NCBI GenBank assembly: GCA_039183535.1
Contig: JBCDBO010000119.1
Coordinates: forward strand, 1 to 9,225
Length of the DNA: 9,225 nt
Source: JBCAXA01 sp039183535
GTDB lineage: Bacteria; Pseudomonadota; Gammaproteobacteria; Steroidobacterales; Woeseiaceae
Direction: 5' to 3'
Below, piece after piece: positions 1-8,218 of this stretch. The notes below the pieces were generated by a model. That model ran no database searches, had not been told where the DNA came from, and saw only the letters and a list, made by a program, of their open reading frames with translations. Both the position numbers and the translations under genes were made by a program. Position 1 is the stretch's first letter. Each line of letters begins with the position of its first letter.

Positions 1-505
1 GACGGCGAATTGGTCGCGCGTCATTCGTCCCTACGCAGCTGACTTAATGGAGACGATCCGCGCCATCGATGCCGACAATCTGATTGTTGTCGGCACGCGC
101 AGCTGGTCCCAGGATGTGGATGAGGCGGCCAAAGAGCCGCTCCCGAGTGATTCTGCGCTAGCGTACACGTTGCATTTTTACGCTGGCACGCATCGAGATT
201 CGCTCCGCGACAAAGCGCGAGCCGCTATCGATACCGGATTGCCGTTGCTGGTCACCGAGTGGGGCGCGATTGAGGCGAACGGTGATGGTGTTGCCGACCT
301 GGCAGAGACCGAGCGCTGGATGGCGTTCCTGCGCAAGCACCAGTTAACACATTGCAATTGGTCGCTGCACAGCAAAGGCGAAGGTGCCTCGATACTTAGG
401 CCGCATACACCGGCCGACGGTAATTGGACAGCCAGCGATCTCACTGTAACTGGCCGGCTAACCACGGGCATCATGCGTACCTGGCACGATCGTCAGTACG
501 GCTAA
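1..505 (+). CDS. GH5 endoglucanase (cellulase), C-terminal part; 5' end outside window
   Basis: The reading frame is open from base 2 with no need for the internal ATG at 47: codons before it already read TANWSRVIRPYAADL, which fits a GH5 helix, so the gene starts upstream of the window. About 167 residues remain. Visible family hallmarks, in order, are NLIVVGTRSWSQDVD, YTLHFYAGTH (conserved His/Tyr of the active site), LLVTEWGA (Glu at about residue 86 of the fragment, the expected catalytic nucleophile) and NWSLHSKGEGAS (the Trp lining the -1 subsite). Known family role: retaining hydrolysis of beta-1,4-glucans, usually secreted; the N-terminus that would show a signal peptide is missing. 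The protein ends soon after the barrel, so there is no C-terminal carbohydrate-binding module. It converges with the TonB-dependent receptor gene and shares its terminator. GH5 membership is secure; the exact substrate (cellulose, mixed-linkage glucan or other) is not. Confidence 0.87.
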   Translation, partial: TANWSRVIRPYAADLMETIRAIDADNLIVVGTRSWSQDVDEAAKEPLPSDSALAYTLHFYAGTHRDSLRDKARAAIDTGLPLLVTEWGAIEANGDGVADLAETERWMAFLRKHQLTHCNWSLHSKGEGASILRPHTPADGNWTASDLTVTGRLTTGIMRTWHDRQYG

Positions 506-512
506 TCGCTTC

Positions 513-535
513 AACGTACAGCATACCCGTACGTT
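513..535. repeat. Small inverted repeat next to the terminator
   Basis: AACGTAC at 513-519 is repeated inverted as GTACGTT at 529-535 with a 9-base loop, just after the GH5 stop codon and before the main terminator. It could form a weak 7-bp hairpin at the 3' end of the GH5 transcript. No function can be assigned, and a repeat of this size may be chance. Confidence 0.35.
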
Positions 536-558
536 CTACGTCGATATTCGATCTAAAA

Positions 559-586
559 AAAAGGCCAACCGTACGGTTGGCCTTTT
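559..586. terminator. Bidirectional rho-independent terminator
   Basis: A 28-base perfect palindrome has arms AAAAGGCCAACC and GGTTGGCCTTTT around GTAC. It lies about 54 bases from the stop codons of both converging genes (GH5 ending at 505, receptor ending at 640). Read on the plus strand, the GC-rich stem is followed by TTTT. Read on the minus strand it is followed by a run of eight T (complement of A 555-562), so it should stop receptor transcripts more strongly. Its position and structure fit a shared terminator. Confidence 0.92.
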
Positions 587-639
587 CGTTGTGCGCTCGG
601 CGACGAGTCGCACAACATCGCAGCGCGGGGGACGTGCGG

Positions 640-3600
640 TTAGAACTTACCTCGCAAAATAAACGTGTAGCGTCGGTCGTTGCGGAAGAACGATCGTGGC
701 GCTTGCACCAAATCCGCGTTAATCAATGCCGTTGTTTCGGTGATCTCATCAGTGAGGTTAACCCCCTGGAAGCCGATCTCGAATTGGTCGTTGATTCGGT
801 AGAACACCGAGGCATCCAGCTGGCCGGTCTCCTCGTGCAGGATTGGCGTGAACGGGAAGATGACATCCCTAACCGTCAACGTGTACTCCGACCGATAGTT
901 GTAGGCGAGCCGGGCGCTGAAGACATCGTTTTCGTAGAAGGTCACGAGATTGAACGTGTGCTCTGACAAGCCCGGTAGTCCTAGCCCACTGACATCGAAG
1001 TTAGGCGCCGTCGACGTGCCATTGGCGCTGGTGTTGTTCGCGCCGATGTTCGGGACGTTACTGGTGTCGATATTCGTGTAGTTTGCCTGAACACCTAGCC
1101 CTGACCAGATGCCTGGCAGCGCATCGAAGGTTTGTTGGTAGCTCACCTCCCAACCGCGAATCGTGCTCGATTCGGGTGAGTTACCAACACCGGTTACCCG
1201 AACGTCGAACGTCTCGCCGTTGTTGGTAAATGATCGCGTTGATGTGGCAGGTACGATGTAGTTATCGAGATCCTTATAAAAGTACGCGAGCGTCAACGAG
1301 CCGACATCATCGAAATACCATTCGAACGACAGGTCGAATTGTTCCGCTTCGATCGGATCGAGGCGTACCTCTGCCGTCGATGCGTCAGGCCCGAGCCATT
1401 CGCCGGTGACCGGATCATCCGAGCCGAAGTTAATCGCAAAGAACGACTTCAACAGCCCAAAGTCCGGTCGACTAATGGCCTGCGAGTAACCGAAGCGTAC
1501 GATCATGTCGTCGTTGAGTCCGAGCTTAAGATTTAGGCTTGGTAACACGTTGTCGTAATCGTACGAATCCGAGATCGGTTGGCTCGAGCCGTCTGCCCAG
1601 CTGAGATAGGCTTGCTGGGTCGTTGGGTCAAGGGCACAGAAGCCGGGCACGCTGTCGCCCACGGCTTGGGGCGTGCAACGCGCTGTCAGGTCTGGGTCGG
1701 AGTCGAGGAACTGCTGCAGGTTCGGGAACACAATACCGCCGTCAGCGTTTTGATCCGTCGCGACGTAGCGAAGCCCAACGTTACCCTCGAGCGTCATTCC
1801 ATTGGCAAGGTCGGTTCCAAAGTCGAGGCGAACATAGGCCGCCGTTGTATCTTGCTGCGCGATGTTGATCTCGCCCGGCAAGAACGGTGTGCCTGGAATC
1901 ACGCCACCGCGATCCTGCAGCGGCACCCAGCTCGCGACGGATGATGTGGCTGCAAACTCACGGAGCGCATCCGCCGAAAACTCGCCGGCATAGAACAATG
2001 CGCCGGACGCCGCCGGAGCCGATCCGCGTTGATAGTTATCAAAGCTAACCGGTGCGAACGTCCCTGCCGGGGCCGTGGTTTCGGACAGCCGCAGTGGATC
2101 GTTCCACGTGGCACTCATGTTGCCCCAGTTAAAGGTCGAGTACCGAACCGTTTGATCGCGTTCGGCGTAGCGGGCACCAAAGCGCACCGACTTAGCCCAA
2201 CTGTCGCCTTCAAAGTCGAACTCGAAATCAGCTCGCGCCGCCAGTTCGTCGCCTTCGTTCTCCTGCAAGTGATCCATGATCGAGCGCGTATAAAACGCCT
2301 CTTCGCTGGTCACGTAGTCCGCCGCGGTACCGGTCGGCGAGATGTACTGAACGGACGGTATTTCGCCGCCCAGCGTGATCTCCGTATCGGTGAAGAACGC
2401 GTTGTGGACGGTGTAGTCCTGCACTTCGACTTCCGAGCGTATGTACTGCACATCGAACTGCGCCCGGAAGTTATCACGTGGTGACCACAGCACGTTCATG
2501 CTGTAGTCGTTCGTGTCGGGGTTTTCGATCCGTTCGCGTGCGAGCGCCAGATTACGCACGCCGTTCAGCGGCAGCGCAGGGTCATTCGAGCGCCAGCCGA
2601 CCGATTCGGAGATTACGCCGCTTTCGAACAACCCGCTGCTTCCGAACGTAAACGCCGTACCCGGCCGCGCCGAAATCGTTGGGCTGTCGTCGATGCTGGG
2701 CTCAATCGCGTTTTCGCTCCACTTGTTCTCGTATGCGGAGTGGAAAAATTGCGTAGTGACCTCCAGGGTTCGATCAGCGTTCGCCCATTGCAACGCCGCC
2801 GAGACGCCAACGCGTTCGCGATCAAATATCTGCGTTCGAACACCGCCACCACTCGGCGTGAATTGCCCATTGCCGTCGCGGTCGAGCCAATCGGCAACCG
2901 TCGTACCGTCAGCCCGCGACTGCAAATCGGAGTAAGCCGCCGCGATTAGCGCACCGAATTCACTGCCGTTGCCCATCTCCCAGCGGTCCGACCAGAGCGC
3001 CGAAAAAGTCGGCGACCAGTCCTCACGTAGGTCGGAGTAATTGCTTTCCGCCGAAAACGCCAGCGCGTGCTGTTCGGTGTCAAAAGGCTTGCGTGTTACC
3101 AGATTAACGGTTCCGCCGAGACCGCCCTCGATCATGTCGGCCGACTGGTTCTTAAAGACCTGCACCGCCTGCATTAGCTCTGGCGAAACGTTTTGAAAGC
3201 CCAATGCCTGGCCAGAATCGGCCGAGAACACGTCGCGGCCATTCAATTCGCTGCGCACGAAGGTCAGTCCGCGGACGACAGCGCCTGAGCCTTCAACGGA
3301 GAAGTGGTCTGGGTCGTTCGCCCCGGCAAACCGGGTGATCGATACGCCCGGTATGCGGGCCAGCACCTCGGTGATGGAGCGGTCCGGCAGCGCATTGATG
3401 TCCGTCGCCGTCACCGAGTCCACCATGACATCGGCGTCGCGCTTCATCGCCTGTGCGTTCATCAGGCTGCCGCGCACGCCGCGAACAATAATTTCTTCAA
3501 TCTGCTCAGTAGTTTGTGCGCTTTCGTCAGCGCCCGATTGTTGCGCCAGCGCTGGCCCGGACAGTGCGGTTGCACCGATGCCCAGCAGCGCGAGCTTCAC

Positions 3601-3651
3601 GTGGTAAGCGACTGAACTTAAGCGTGGATGTCCGATTACCTCATCAGCCAT
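640..3651 (-). CDS. TonB-dependent receptor (Xanthomonas/Caulobacter type)
   Basis: A complete 1003-residue outer-membrane active transporter. Residues 1-36 form a signal peptide (basic stretch, hydrophobic LALLGIGATALSG, cleavage after ALA). A TonB-box-like EEIIVRG follows at about 52-58, then the plug with the family signatures DINALPDRSITEVLARIPG and GGLGGTVNLVTRKPF. The long remainder is a beta-barrel ending in YTFILRGKF with the terminal Phe typical for outer-membrane insertion. No N-terminal STN signalling domain is present, so it is not a sigma/anti-sigma transducer. Cys659 and Cys672 probably form a disulfide in an extracellular loop. The start is supported by AAGGGGGGAG 7 bases upstream of ATG. 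The subfamily is often linked to uptake of glycans or other large ligands and often sits beside tryptophan-halogenase-like genes; here it is divergent from four of them. The ligand cannot be read from sequence. Confidence 0.95.
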   Translation of the reverse strand: MADEVIGHPRLSSVAYHVKLALLGIGATALSGPALAQQSGADESAQTTEQIEEIIVRGVRGSLMNAQAMKRDADVMVDSVTATDINALPDRSITEVLARIPGVSITRFAGANDPDHFSVEGSGAVVRGLTFVRSELNGRDVFSADSGQALGFQNVSPELMQAVQVFKNQSADMIEGGLGGTVNLVTRKPFDTEQHALAFSAESNYSDLREDWSPTFSALWSDRWEMGNGSEFGALIAAAYSDLQSRADGTTVADWLDRDGNGQFTPSGGGVRTQIFDRERVGVSAALQWANADRTLEVTTQFFHSAYENKWSENAIEPSIDDSPTISARPGTAFTFGSSGLFESGVISESVGWRSNDPALPLNGVRNLALARERIENPDTNDYSMNVLWSPRDNFRAQFDVQYIRSEVEVQDYTVHNAFFTDTEITLGGEIPSVQYISPTGTAADYVTSEEAFYTRSIMDHLQENEGDELAARADFEFDFEGDSWAKSVRFGARYAERDQTVRYSTFNWGNMSATWNDPLRLSETTAPAGTFAPVSFDNYQRGSAPAASGALFYAGEFSADALREFAATSSVASWVPLQDRGGVIPGTPFLPGEINIAQQDTTAAYVRLDFGTDLANGMTLEGNVGLRYVATDQNADGGIVFPNLQQFLDSDPDLTARCTPQAVGDSVPGFCALDPTTQQAYLSWADGSSQPISDSYDYDNVLPSLNLKLGLNDDMIVRFGYSQAISRPDFGLLKSFFAINFGSDDPVTGEWLGPDASTAEVRLDPIEAEQFDLSFEWYFDDVGSLTLAYFYKDLDNYIVPATSTRSFTNNGETFDVRVTGVGNSPESSTIRGWEVSYQQTFDALPGIWSGLGVQANYTNIDTSNVPNIGANNTSANGTSTAPNFDVSGLGLPGLSEHTFNLVTFYENDVFSARLAYNYRSEYTLTVRDVIFPFTPILHEETGQLDASVFYRINDQFEIGFQGVNLTDEITETTALINADLVQAPRSFFRNDRRYTFILRGKF

Positions 3652-3798
3652 CGACTCTCTCCCCCCTTGGTTGTACGACAGGGTACGCGCTAACTGCGCC
3701 TTTCCTGCTGGTGTTTATGATCTGCTGGCCTAAAAATGGCTTGCGTTGTCATTTCTTGCTGGGTCAGAATAGCTGAAAGGCGAATAAAGTCAACGGCC
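3652..3798. promoter_or_regulatory. Divergent promoter region between receptor and halogenase operon
   Basis: This 147-base gap separates the divergent receptor and halogenase genes and must carry promoters for both. Only weak candidates are visible. A -10-like TATGAT lies at 3716-3721 on the plus strand without a good -35. TTGTCA at 3746-3751 (plus) resembles a -35 but lacks a well-spaced -10. GCGC-TAACT-GCGC at 3687-3699 is a short inverted repeat that could be an operator or chance. No long operator palindrome and no regulator gene is seen. Shared control of both directions is inference from the layout. Confidence 0.5.
3659..3668 (-). promoter_or_regulatory. Ribosome binding site of the TonB-dependent receptor
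   Basis: On the minus strand AAGGGGGGAG lies 7 bases before the ATG at 3651. This is a strong purine-rich Shine-Dalgarno site and fixes the receptor start. None of the halogenase starts has an equally good site. Confidence 0.7.
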
Positions 3799-5319
3799 GT
3801 GACCGAAACTCAACAAAAAGTCGTCATTGTCGGCGGGGGAACTGCAGGTTGGATGACAGCGGCGGCCATCGGGTCAGCCTTGCCGTCGTCACGCGTCTCT
3901 GTCCACCTAGTCGAATCTGAAGCGATCGGCATCGTCGGTGTCGGCGAGGCGACGTTGCCGCATTTGCGTCGTTTCAACGAAAATCTCGGCATCGACGAGG
4001 CCGATTTCATGACGGCGACGTCTGCGACGTTTAAGTTGGGTATCGAGTTTCGCGACTGGGCCCGTCGCGGTGATGCCTACATCCATCCATTCGGCGCCTA
4101 TGGTGTCGCCGTCGACGACGTGCCGTTCCATCATTTCTGGCGCCGTCTTGCCCACGAGCCGGCCACCGGTGACATCAGTACTTACTCGCTGCCGATCGTT
4201 GCTGCCCGGGCTGGGCGATTCCGACACCCAGCTGACAACGCGGCCAGCGTCAACGGCAGCTACGGCTACGCTTACCACATCGATGCTACCCGGTATGCGC
4301 CGTACTTACGCAGCATCGCAGAACGACGTGGCGTTGCGCGGACCGAAGGCAAGGTCGTCGCTGTACAACACACGGCACACGGCGATATCTCGGCGGTGCG
4401 CTTGGAAGGCGGTCAGTGCATTGCGGGCGATTTGTTTATCGATTGCTCGGGCTTTTTCGGCGTGCTCATCGAGAAGGCGTTACAGGCCGGTTACGACGAT
4501 TGGCGCCGTTGGCTGCCGTGCGATCGGGCTGTGGCACTGCCGACGTCGCACAAAGGCTCTTCATTGCCGCCGTATACCAAAGCCACCGCACTCGATGCCG
4601 GTTGGCGTTGGCAGATTCCGCTTCGCCATCGCGTCGGCAATGGCTACGTCTACTGCAGTGAGTTCGCTAGCGAAAACGCTGCTACAACAACACTGCTGGG
4701 CAATATCGAGGGTAGCCCACTGGCTGAGCCACGGCATCTGCGTTTCACACCGGGCGTGCGCCGTCAGCAGTGGCGCAAGAACTGCATTGCGATCGGTTTA
4801 TCGGGCGGCTTCCTAGAACCGTTGGAGTCGACCAGCATCTATCTGATACAAGCCGCAATCGAGCAACTGATTGAGCGATTCCCGATGTCGCTAAGTGAGT
4901 CCGGCGAATACACCGCCGAGCGCGAGGACTTCAATCGCTGTATGCAGCAAGAGTTTGAACGCGTTCGCGACTTTCTAATTTTGCACTACGTTGCCACCGA
5001 GCGACGCGATTCGGCGTTTTGGCAACACATTGCTGCGGTCGATATTCCAGAAACACTAGCCGCACGCATCGATCTCTTTCGAGGTGACGGTCGCTTCGAC
5101 GACTACCAACGTGGTCTGTTTTTAACGCCGAGCTGGCTGGCGGTGTTTCTCGGCCAACGTATTGTACCCGAGCGTTATGACATGCGTGCGGCAAACGTAG
5201 ACCGTCACCGACTGCGTGATCGACTGCACATGCTGCAGCAGAAGATCGCGGCGGCAGCCAATGCCATGCCACATCACAGCCAGTATCTTGAGCGCTACTG
5301 CCCGGTGGCTCACCGATGA
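3799..5319 (+). CDS. Flavin-dependent halogenase (tryptophan-halogenase family), copy 1
   Basis: A 506-residue cytoplasmic flavoprotein with no signal peptide. The family uses FADH2, O2 and halide to make HOX, which reaches the substrate through an active-site Lys. Seen here: FAD motif GGGTAGW (12-18), GVGEATLP (47-54), catalytic-type Lys79 in ATFKLGIEF (same number as RebH Lys79), HPFGAYG and FHHFW (96-114), DCSGF (215-219), GWRWQIP (268-274) and LEPLEST with Glu343 at the catalytic Glu position. The RebH-type tryptophan-binding stretch is replaced by a short LFLTPSWLAVFLG (440-452), so the substrate is probably not free tryptophan. The GTG start at 3799 is chosen because the frame upstream to the ATG at 3736 adds 21 unfamily-like residues lying in the promoter gap; its Shine-Dalgarno is poor, so the start is uncertain. 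First gene of a coupled operon; the next gene overlaps it by 4 bases. Confidence 0.9.
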   Translation: MTETQQKVVIVGGGTAGWMTAAAIGSALPSSRVSVHLVESEAIGIVGVGEATLPHLRRFNENLGIDEADFMTATSATFKLGIEFRDWARRGDAYIHPFGAYGVAVDDVPFHHFWRRLAHEPATGDISTYSLPIVAARAGRFRHPADNAASVNGSYGYAYHIDATRYAPYLRSIAERRGVARTEGKVVAVQHTAHGDISAVRLEGGQCIAGDLFIDCSGFFGVLIEKALQAGYDDWRRWLPCDRAVALPTSHKGSSLPPYTKATALDAGWRWQIPLRHRVGNGYVYCSEFASENAATTTLLGNIEGSPLAEPRHLRFTPGVRRQQWRKNCIAIGLSGGFLEPLESTSIYLIQAAIEQLIERFPMSLSESGEYTAEREDFNRCMQQEFERVRDFLILHYVATERRDSAFWQHIAAVDIPETLAARIDLFRGDGRFDDYQRGLFLTPSWLAVFLGQRIVPERYDMRAANVDRHRLRDRLHMLQQKIAAAANAMPHHSQYLERYCPVAHR

Positions 5320-6695
5320 AAGCCGCTAACACGCACGATGTCGGCCGGGTCGTCATTCTCGGTGATGGCTTTGAGGGTTGTCTCGCCGCCGCAAGCCTGA
5401 CCGATGCCGGCGTCCCTGTTGTTGTATTGCCAAGCTTAGAGGCTGGCGCTTGGGATGCGGCGTATACCGCGTTGCCACTTCGACCCGACGACTTGCTCGG
5501 GCAACTTGGGGTTTCCGAGCTGCAATTGCTCATCGATCACGGTGGCAGCTATGCGCTCGGTATCGATGCAAACGACGTCACAGTGCCGTTTGGGCCAACC
5601 GGTATCGACTTTCATGGCAGTCGTTTCCATCATCATTGGCGACTCGCCAGCGAACCGCCGTTTTTCGCCTTCTCTCCGTCTTGGGTTGCACTGCAGGACG
5701 GGCGCTTTGCCCCACCGGTTCCACAAAACGCTATCGACAGTTTGCAGCATGAGCTGGTCCGTCTGGTCGATATCAAGAGTCTGACTAATCATCTTCGAAC
5801 GATCGCTGCCACCAACGGGGCGACCTTCTTACCGCGCCCATTGGCGGACGTTGAACGGAACGATGTGGGCGGCCTCGCGGCCGTCGTCGATATGAACGGA
5901 CAGCGCCACCACGCCGATCTGTACATCGATGCGAGTGGACCAACGCGGCAATTGCTACCGTCCGATAGCGCCTGGTCGACTTGCGGCCCGTCTGGCACGT
6001 TGAGCGTTAGCCATTCGCCTACCGCCGCACTTCGCCCGAGCATCACTGGTACGCTGACTGGCGATTCATGTGTCGTTGCGTTTCCCCAGCAAAGCAACTT
6101 AACGACGCTACGCGTTGATCTTGACGCGTCAGCTACACCGACATGGGTGCCTGGTTTTCGGGATGCGCCGTGGATCGATAACTGCGTCTCGATCGGCTTC
6201 GCAGCGTCACATAATGTACCGCTAATGCCATGGCACACGTCGGCGCTGATGCGAAGCGTACGCCGCTTAATCGACTACCTTCCGGATCGACATCACTCTC
6301 GGCCGTCACGAACGACGTACAACCGGCAAACGGTGGCGGAGTACGCTGAGCTGCAATCGATCGATCACCTATTGTTGGCGTGGGCGCGTAGCCGAGCACC
6401 GCTCAGTGATGCGTTAGCTGCCCGCGTCGCGCTGTTTGAGAAACGCGGCTTCTGGCATGCCGGCGATACGACGTTGATCGATGATTGCACGTGGATCAAT
6501 ACACTCTTTGCACTGGGCTACCGGCCCTGTGGCGGCGACGTATTGGCCGAGCGTTGGAGCATGGCCGAGCGTCGCCGCGAGTTGCGCGAGCTGCGAGAGC
6601 GGATTACCCGCGTTATTGCTGCTTTTCCGACGCTTGGCGATTACATCGCAGCCGCTCACCGGGCGGTCGAACTACGCCGCGAAGTGCAAGCGTGA
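5316..6695 (+). CDS. Degenerate flavin-dependent halogenase homologue lacking catalytic Lys and Glu
   Basis: 459 residues, about 50 shorter than its neighbours. Homology is visible along the whole length: a GxGxxG dinucleotide motif GDGFEG (16-21), PFGPTGIDF then FHHHW (104-108) matching HPFG...FHHFW, IDASG (204-208) matching DCSGF, WIDNCVSIG matching W(V/R)KNC(V/I)AIG, and TWINTLFALGYRP (392-404) matching SWLAVFLGQRIVP. Key elements are gone. The catalytic Lys is Ala80 (SYALGID versus TFKLGIE). The catalytic Glu of PLEST is Met304 (VPLMPWHTS). GVGEAT has become DAAYTALP, and GWxWxIP has become roughly CVVAFP. The frame is intact with no stop or frameshift, and both ends use 4-base overlaps (ATGA at 5316-5319, GTGA at 6692-6695), so it is made in step with the neighbours. 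It is probably a flavin-binding or structural partner rather than a halogenase; that role is inference. Automated tools may name it tryptophan 7-halogenase or leave it hypothetical. Confidence 0.85.
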   Translation: MKAANTHDVGRVVILGDGFEGCLAAASLTDAGVPVVVLPSLEAGAWDAAYTALPLRPDDLLGQLGVSELQLLIDHGGSYALGIDANDVTVPFGPTGIDFHGSRFHHHWRLASEPPFFAFSPSWVALQDGRFAPPVPQNAIDSLQHELVRLVDIKSLTNHLRTIAATNGATFLPRPLADVERNDVGGLAAVVDMNGQRHHADLYIDASGPTRQLLPSDSAWSTCGPSGTLSVSHSPTAALRPSITGTLTGDSCVVAFPQQSNLTTLRVDLDASATPTWVPGFRDAPWIDNCVSIGFAASHNVPLMPWHTSALMRSVRRLIDYLPDRHHSRPSRTTYNRQTVAEYAELQSIDHLLLAWARSRAPLSDALAARVALFEKRGFWHAGDTTLIDDCTWINTLFALGYRPCGGDVLAERWSMAERRRELRELRERITRVIAAFPTLGDYIAAAHRAVELRREVQA

Positions 6696-8218
6696 GTCCT
6701 ATTCGCAAATTGGTCATCGCCGGCGGTGGAACGGCAGGCTGGATGAGTGCTGCGGCCCTGGCGCGTTTCGTTCCGCCGACAACCGAGCTGGTGTTGGTCG
6801 AGTCGGAAAGCATCGGCACAATCGGTGTCGGTGAGGCGACGATTCCGCCGCTGGCGGATTTCAACCACATGCTCGGCATTGATGAGCACACGTTTCTTAA
6901 AGAAACCGGTGGCACCTATAAGCTGGGCATCGACTTTGTTGATTGGGGCGATGTCGGTTCGCGCTACTTCCATCCGTTCAGCCAGTTTGGATTCGATGTA
7001 AACGGCCTCGGATTTCATCAGGTTTGGCAGTGGCTCGAAAACGACCAAACACGCTGGCCTTTAGATACCTTCGCCATCGGCGCACAAGCCTCGGCGCGAG
7101 CGCGCTTCATCCGCCCTCGCTTGGACGATCCACAGTCGCCACTTGCGCAAATGCGTCATGCGTACCACATCGATGCTGGACGCTATGCCGCTTTTCTGCG
7201 TCTCTACGCAGAGCAGCGCGGCGTGACGCGTATCGAAGGCCGTATCGAATCGGTACAGCGCGATCCGCACGATGGCACGATCGAAAGCCTGTTGTTAGAT
7301 GACGGCCAGCGCCTCAGCGCCGACTTCTTTGTGGACTGCACTGGCTTTCGCGCACTGCTGGTCGGCGACAGCCTCGGCAGTCAATGGATCGACTGGTCGC
7401 ACTGGCTACCGTGCGATCGTGCGATCGCCGTTCCGAGCGAAGCGCACACGCGGATGGAAACCTGCACGCGCTCCACCGCGCATCGGGCCGGTTGGCAATG
7501 GCGTATTCCATTGCAGCATCGCACCGGTAACGGTCATGTCTATTGCAGCGAGTTCATGGATGACAACGAGGCGGAGACGCTGTTGTTGGCGCATATCGAT
7601 ACGCAGGTGACCGACAGCCCGCGACCACTACGTTTTCGCACCGGTCGGCGCGATCAACTATGGGTGAAGAACTGCGTGGCGATTGGCTTATCGTCCGGTT
7701 TTGTCGAGCCACTGGAGTCGACCAGCATTCATCTCATTCAGGAGGGCATCAGCAAACTGCTCGCGTTGTTCCCGAATGCCGAGGACAACAACGTGCTACG
7801 GGACGAATACAACGAGTTAATGGTCCGGCTATACGATGATGTGCGCGACTTCATCGTCCTGCATTACGTTGCCAACCAAAGGAGCGAAAGCCCTTTCTGG
7901 CAGGCTGTTGCGAACATGGCGATACCGGACTCGTTGGCGAGTCGTATCGATCGCTTTCGTCAACGCGGCCAGTGGTTTGCGCACCGCGCCGACTTATTCG
8001 CCGAGACCAGTTGGGTCGCCGTGATGATCGGTCAGGGTATTCGACCCGATACAACCCACCCTTTGGTCGAATCACTCGATCCCGCGGCGCTACAGCACCA
8101 ATTGACGGAGATGGCCGCTGTTTATCAAGCGGCCAGCGAGAAAATGCCACCGCACGTCGCCTACATAAATCGCTTTTGTCGTACCGAAGACAGCGCTTAC
8201 CAATACGCCGCTGCATGA
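6692..8218 (+). CDS. Flavin-dependent halogenase (tryptophan-halogenase family), copy 3
   Basis: 508 residues starting at GTG 6692, which overlaps the TGA of the preceding gene by 4 bases. The frame stays open back to an ATG at 6485, but that extension lies inside the upstream gene and puts about 69 non-family residues before the FAD motif. Complete motif set: GGGTAGW (11-17), GVGEATIP (45-52), Lys77 in GTYKLGIDF, HPFSQFG, DCTGF, GWQWRIPLQHRTGNG (267-281), and VEPLEST with Glu342. The C-terminal LFAETSWVAVMIG (435-447) replaces the aromatic tryptophan-binding segment of RebH/PrnA. It is therefore expected to be an active FADH2-dependent halogenase on an unknown, probably indolic or phenolic, substrate (inference). 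No convincing Shine-Dalgarno precedes the start, so translation probably depends on coupling to the gene upstream. Confidence 0.92.
   Translation: MSPIRKLVIAGGGTAGWMSAAALARFVPPTTELVLVESESIGTIGVGEATIPPLADFNHMLGIDEHTFLKETGGTYKLGIDFVDWGDVGSRYFHPFSQFGFDVNGLGFHQVWQWLENDQTRWPLDTFAIGAQASARARFIRPRLDDPQSPLAQMRHAYHIDAGRYAAFLRLYAEQRGVTRIEGRIESVQRDPHDGTIESLLLDDGQRLSADFFVDCTGFRALLVGDSLGSQWIDWSHWLPCDRAIAVPSEAHTRMETCTRSTAHRAGWQWRIPLQHRTGNGHVYCSEFMDDNEAETLLLAHIDTQVTDSPRPLRFRTGRRDQLWVKNCVAIGLSSGFVEPLESTSIHLIQEGISKLLALFPNAEDNNVLRDEYNELMVRLYDDVRDFIVLHYVANQRSESPFWQAVANMAIPDSLASRIDRFRQRGQWFAHRADLFAETSWVAVMIGQGIRPDTTHPLVESLDPAALQHQLTEMAAVYQAASEKMPPHVAYINRFCRTEDSAYQYAAA

Noticed and set aside
47..505. ATG at 47 as the true start of the GH5 gene
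   Set aside because: The frame continues upstream to the window edge with GH5-like residues, and the N-terminal half of the barrel, including the acid/base Glu, must lie before the window.
424..966. Plus-strand open frame of 180 codons across the terminator
   Set aside because: It runs through the terminator palindrome and antisense to the receptor C-terminus; the protein has no recognisable features.
3736..3798. ATG at 3736 as start of halogenase copy 1
   Set aside because: It has no Shine-Dalgarno and adds 21 residues (MACVVISCWVRIAERR...) unlike the family N-terminus, inside the likely promoter region. GTG at 3799 puts the catalytic Lys at position 79 as in RebH. Not fully excluded, because 3799 also lacks a strong Shine-Dalgarno.
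4931..5533. Minus-strand open frame of 200 codons across the junction of the first two operon genes
   Set aside because: Antisense shadow of two well-supported genes; low-complexity Ser/Pro/Arg-rich translation typical of such shadows.
6485..6691. ATG at 6485 as start of halogenase copy 3
   Set aside because: The extension lies wholly inside the upstream gene and encodes arginine-rich non-family sequence. GTG at 6692 gives the same 4-base overlap as the other junctions.
5316..6695. Second operon gene as a pseudogene
   Set aside because: The frame is complete, the start and stop are coupled to neighbours, and fold-defining motifs remain. Loss is concentrated at catalytic sites, which fits a pseudoenzyme better than decay.
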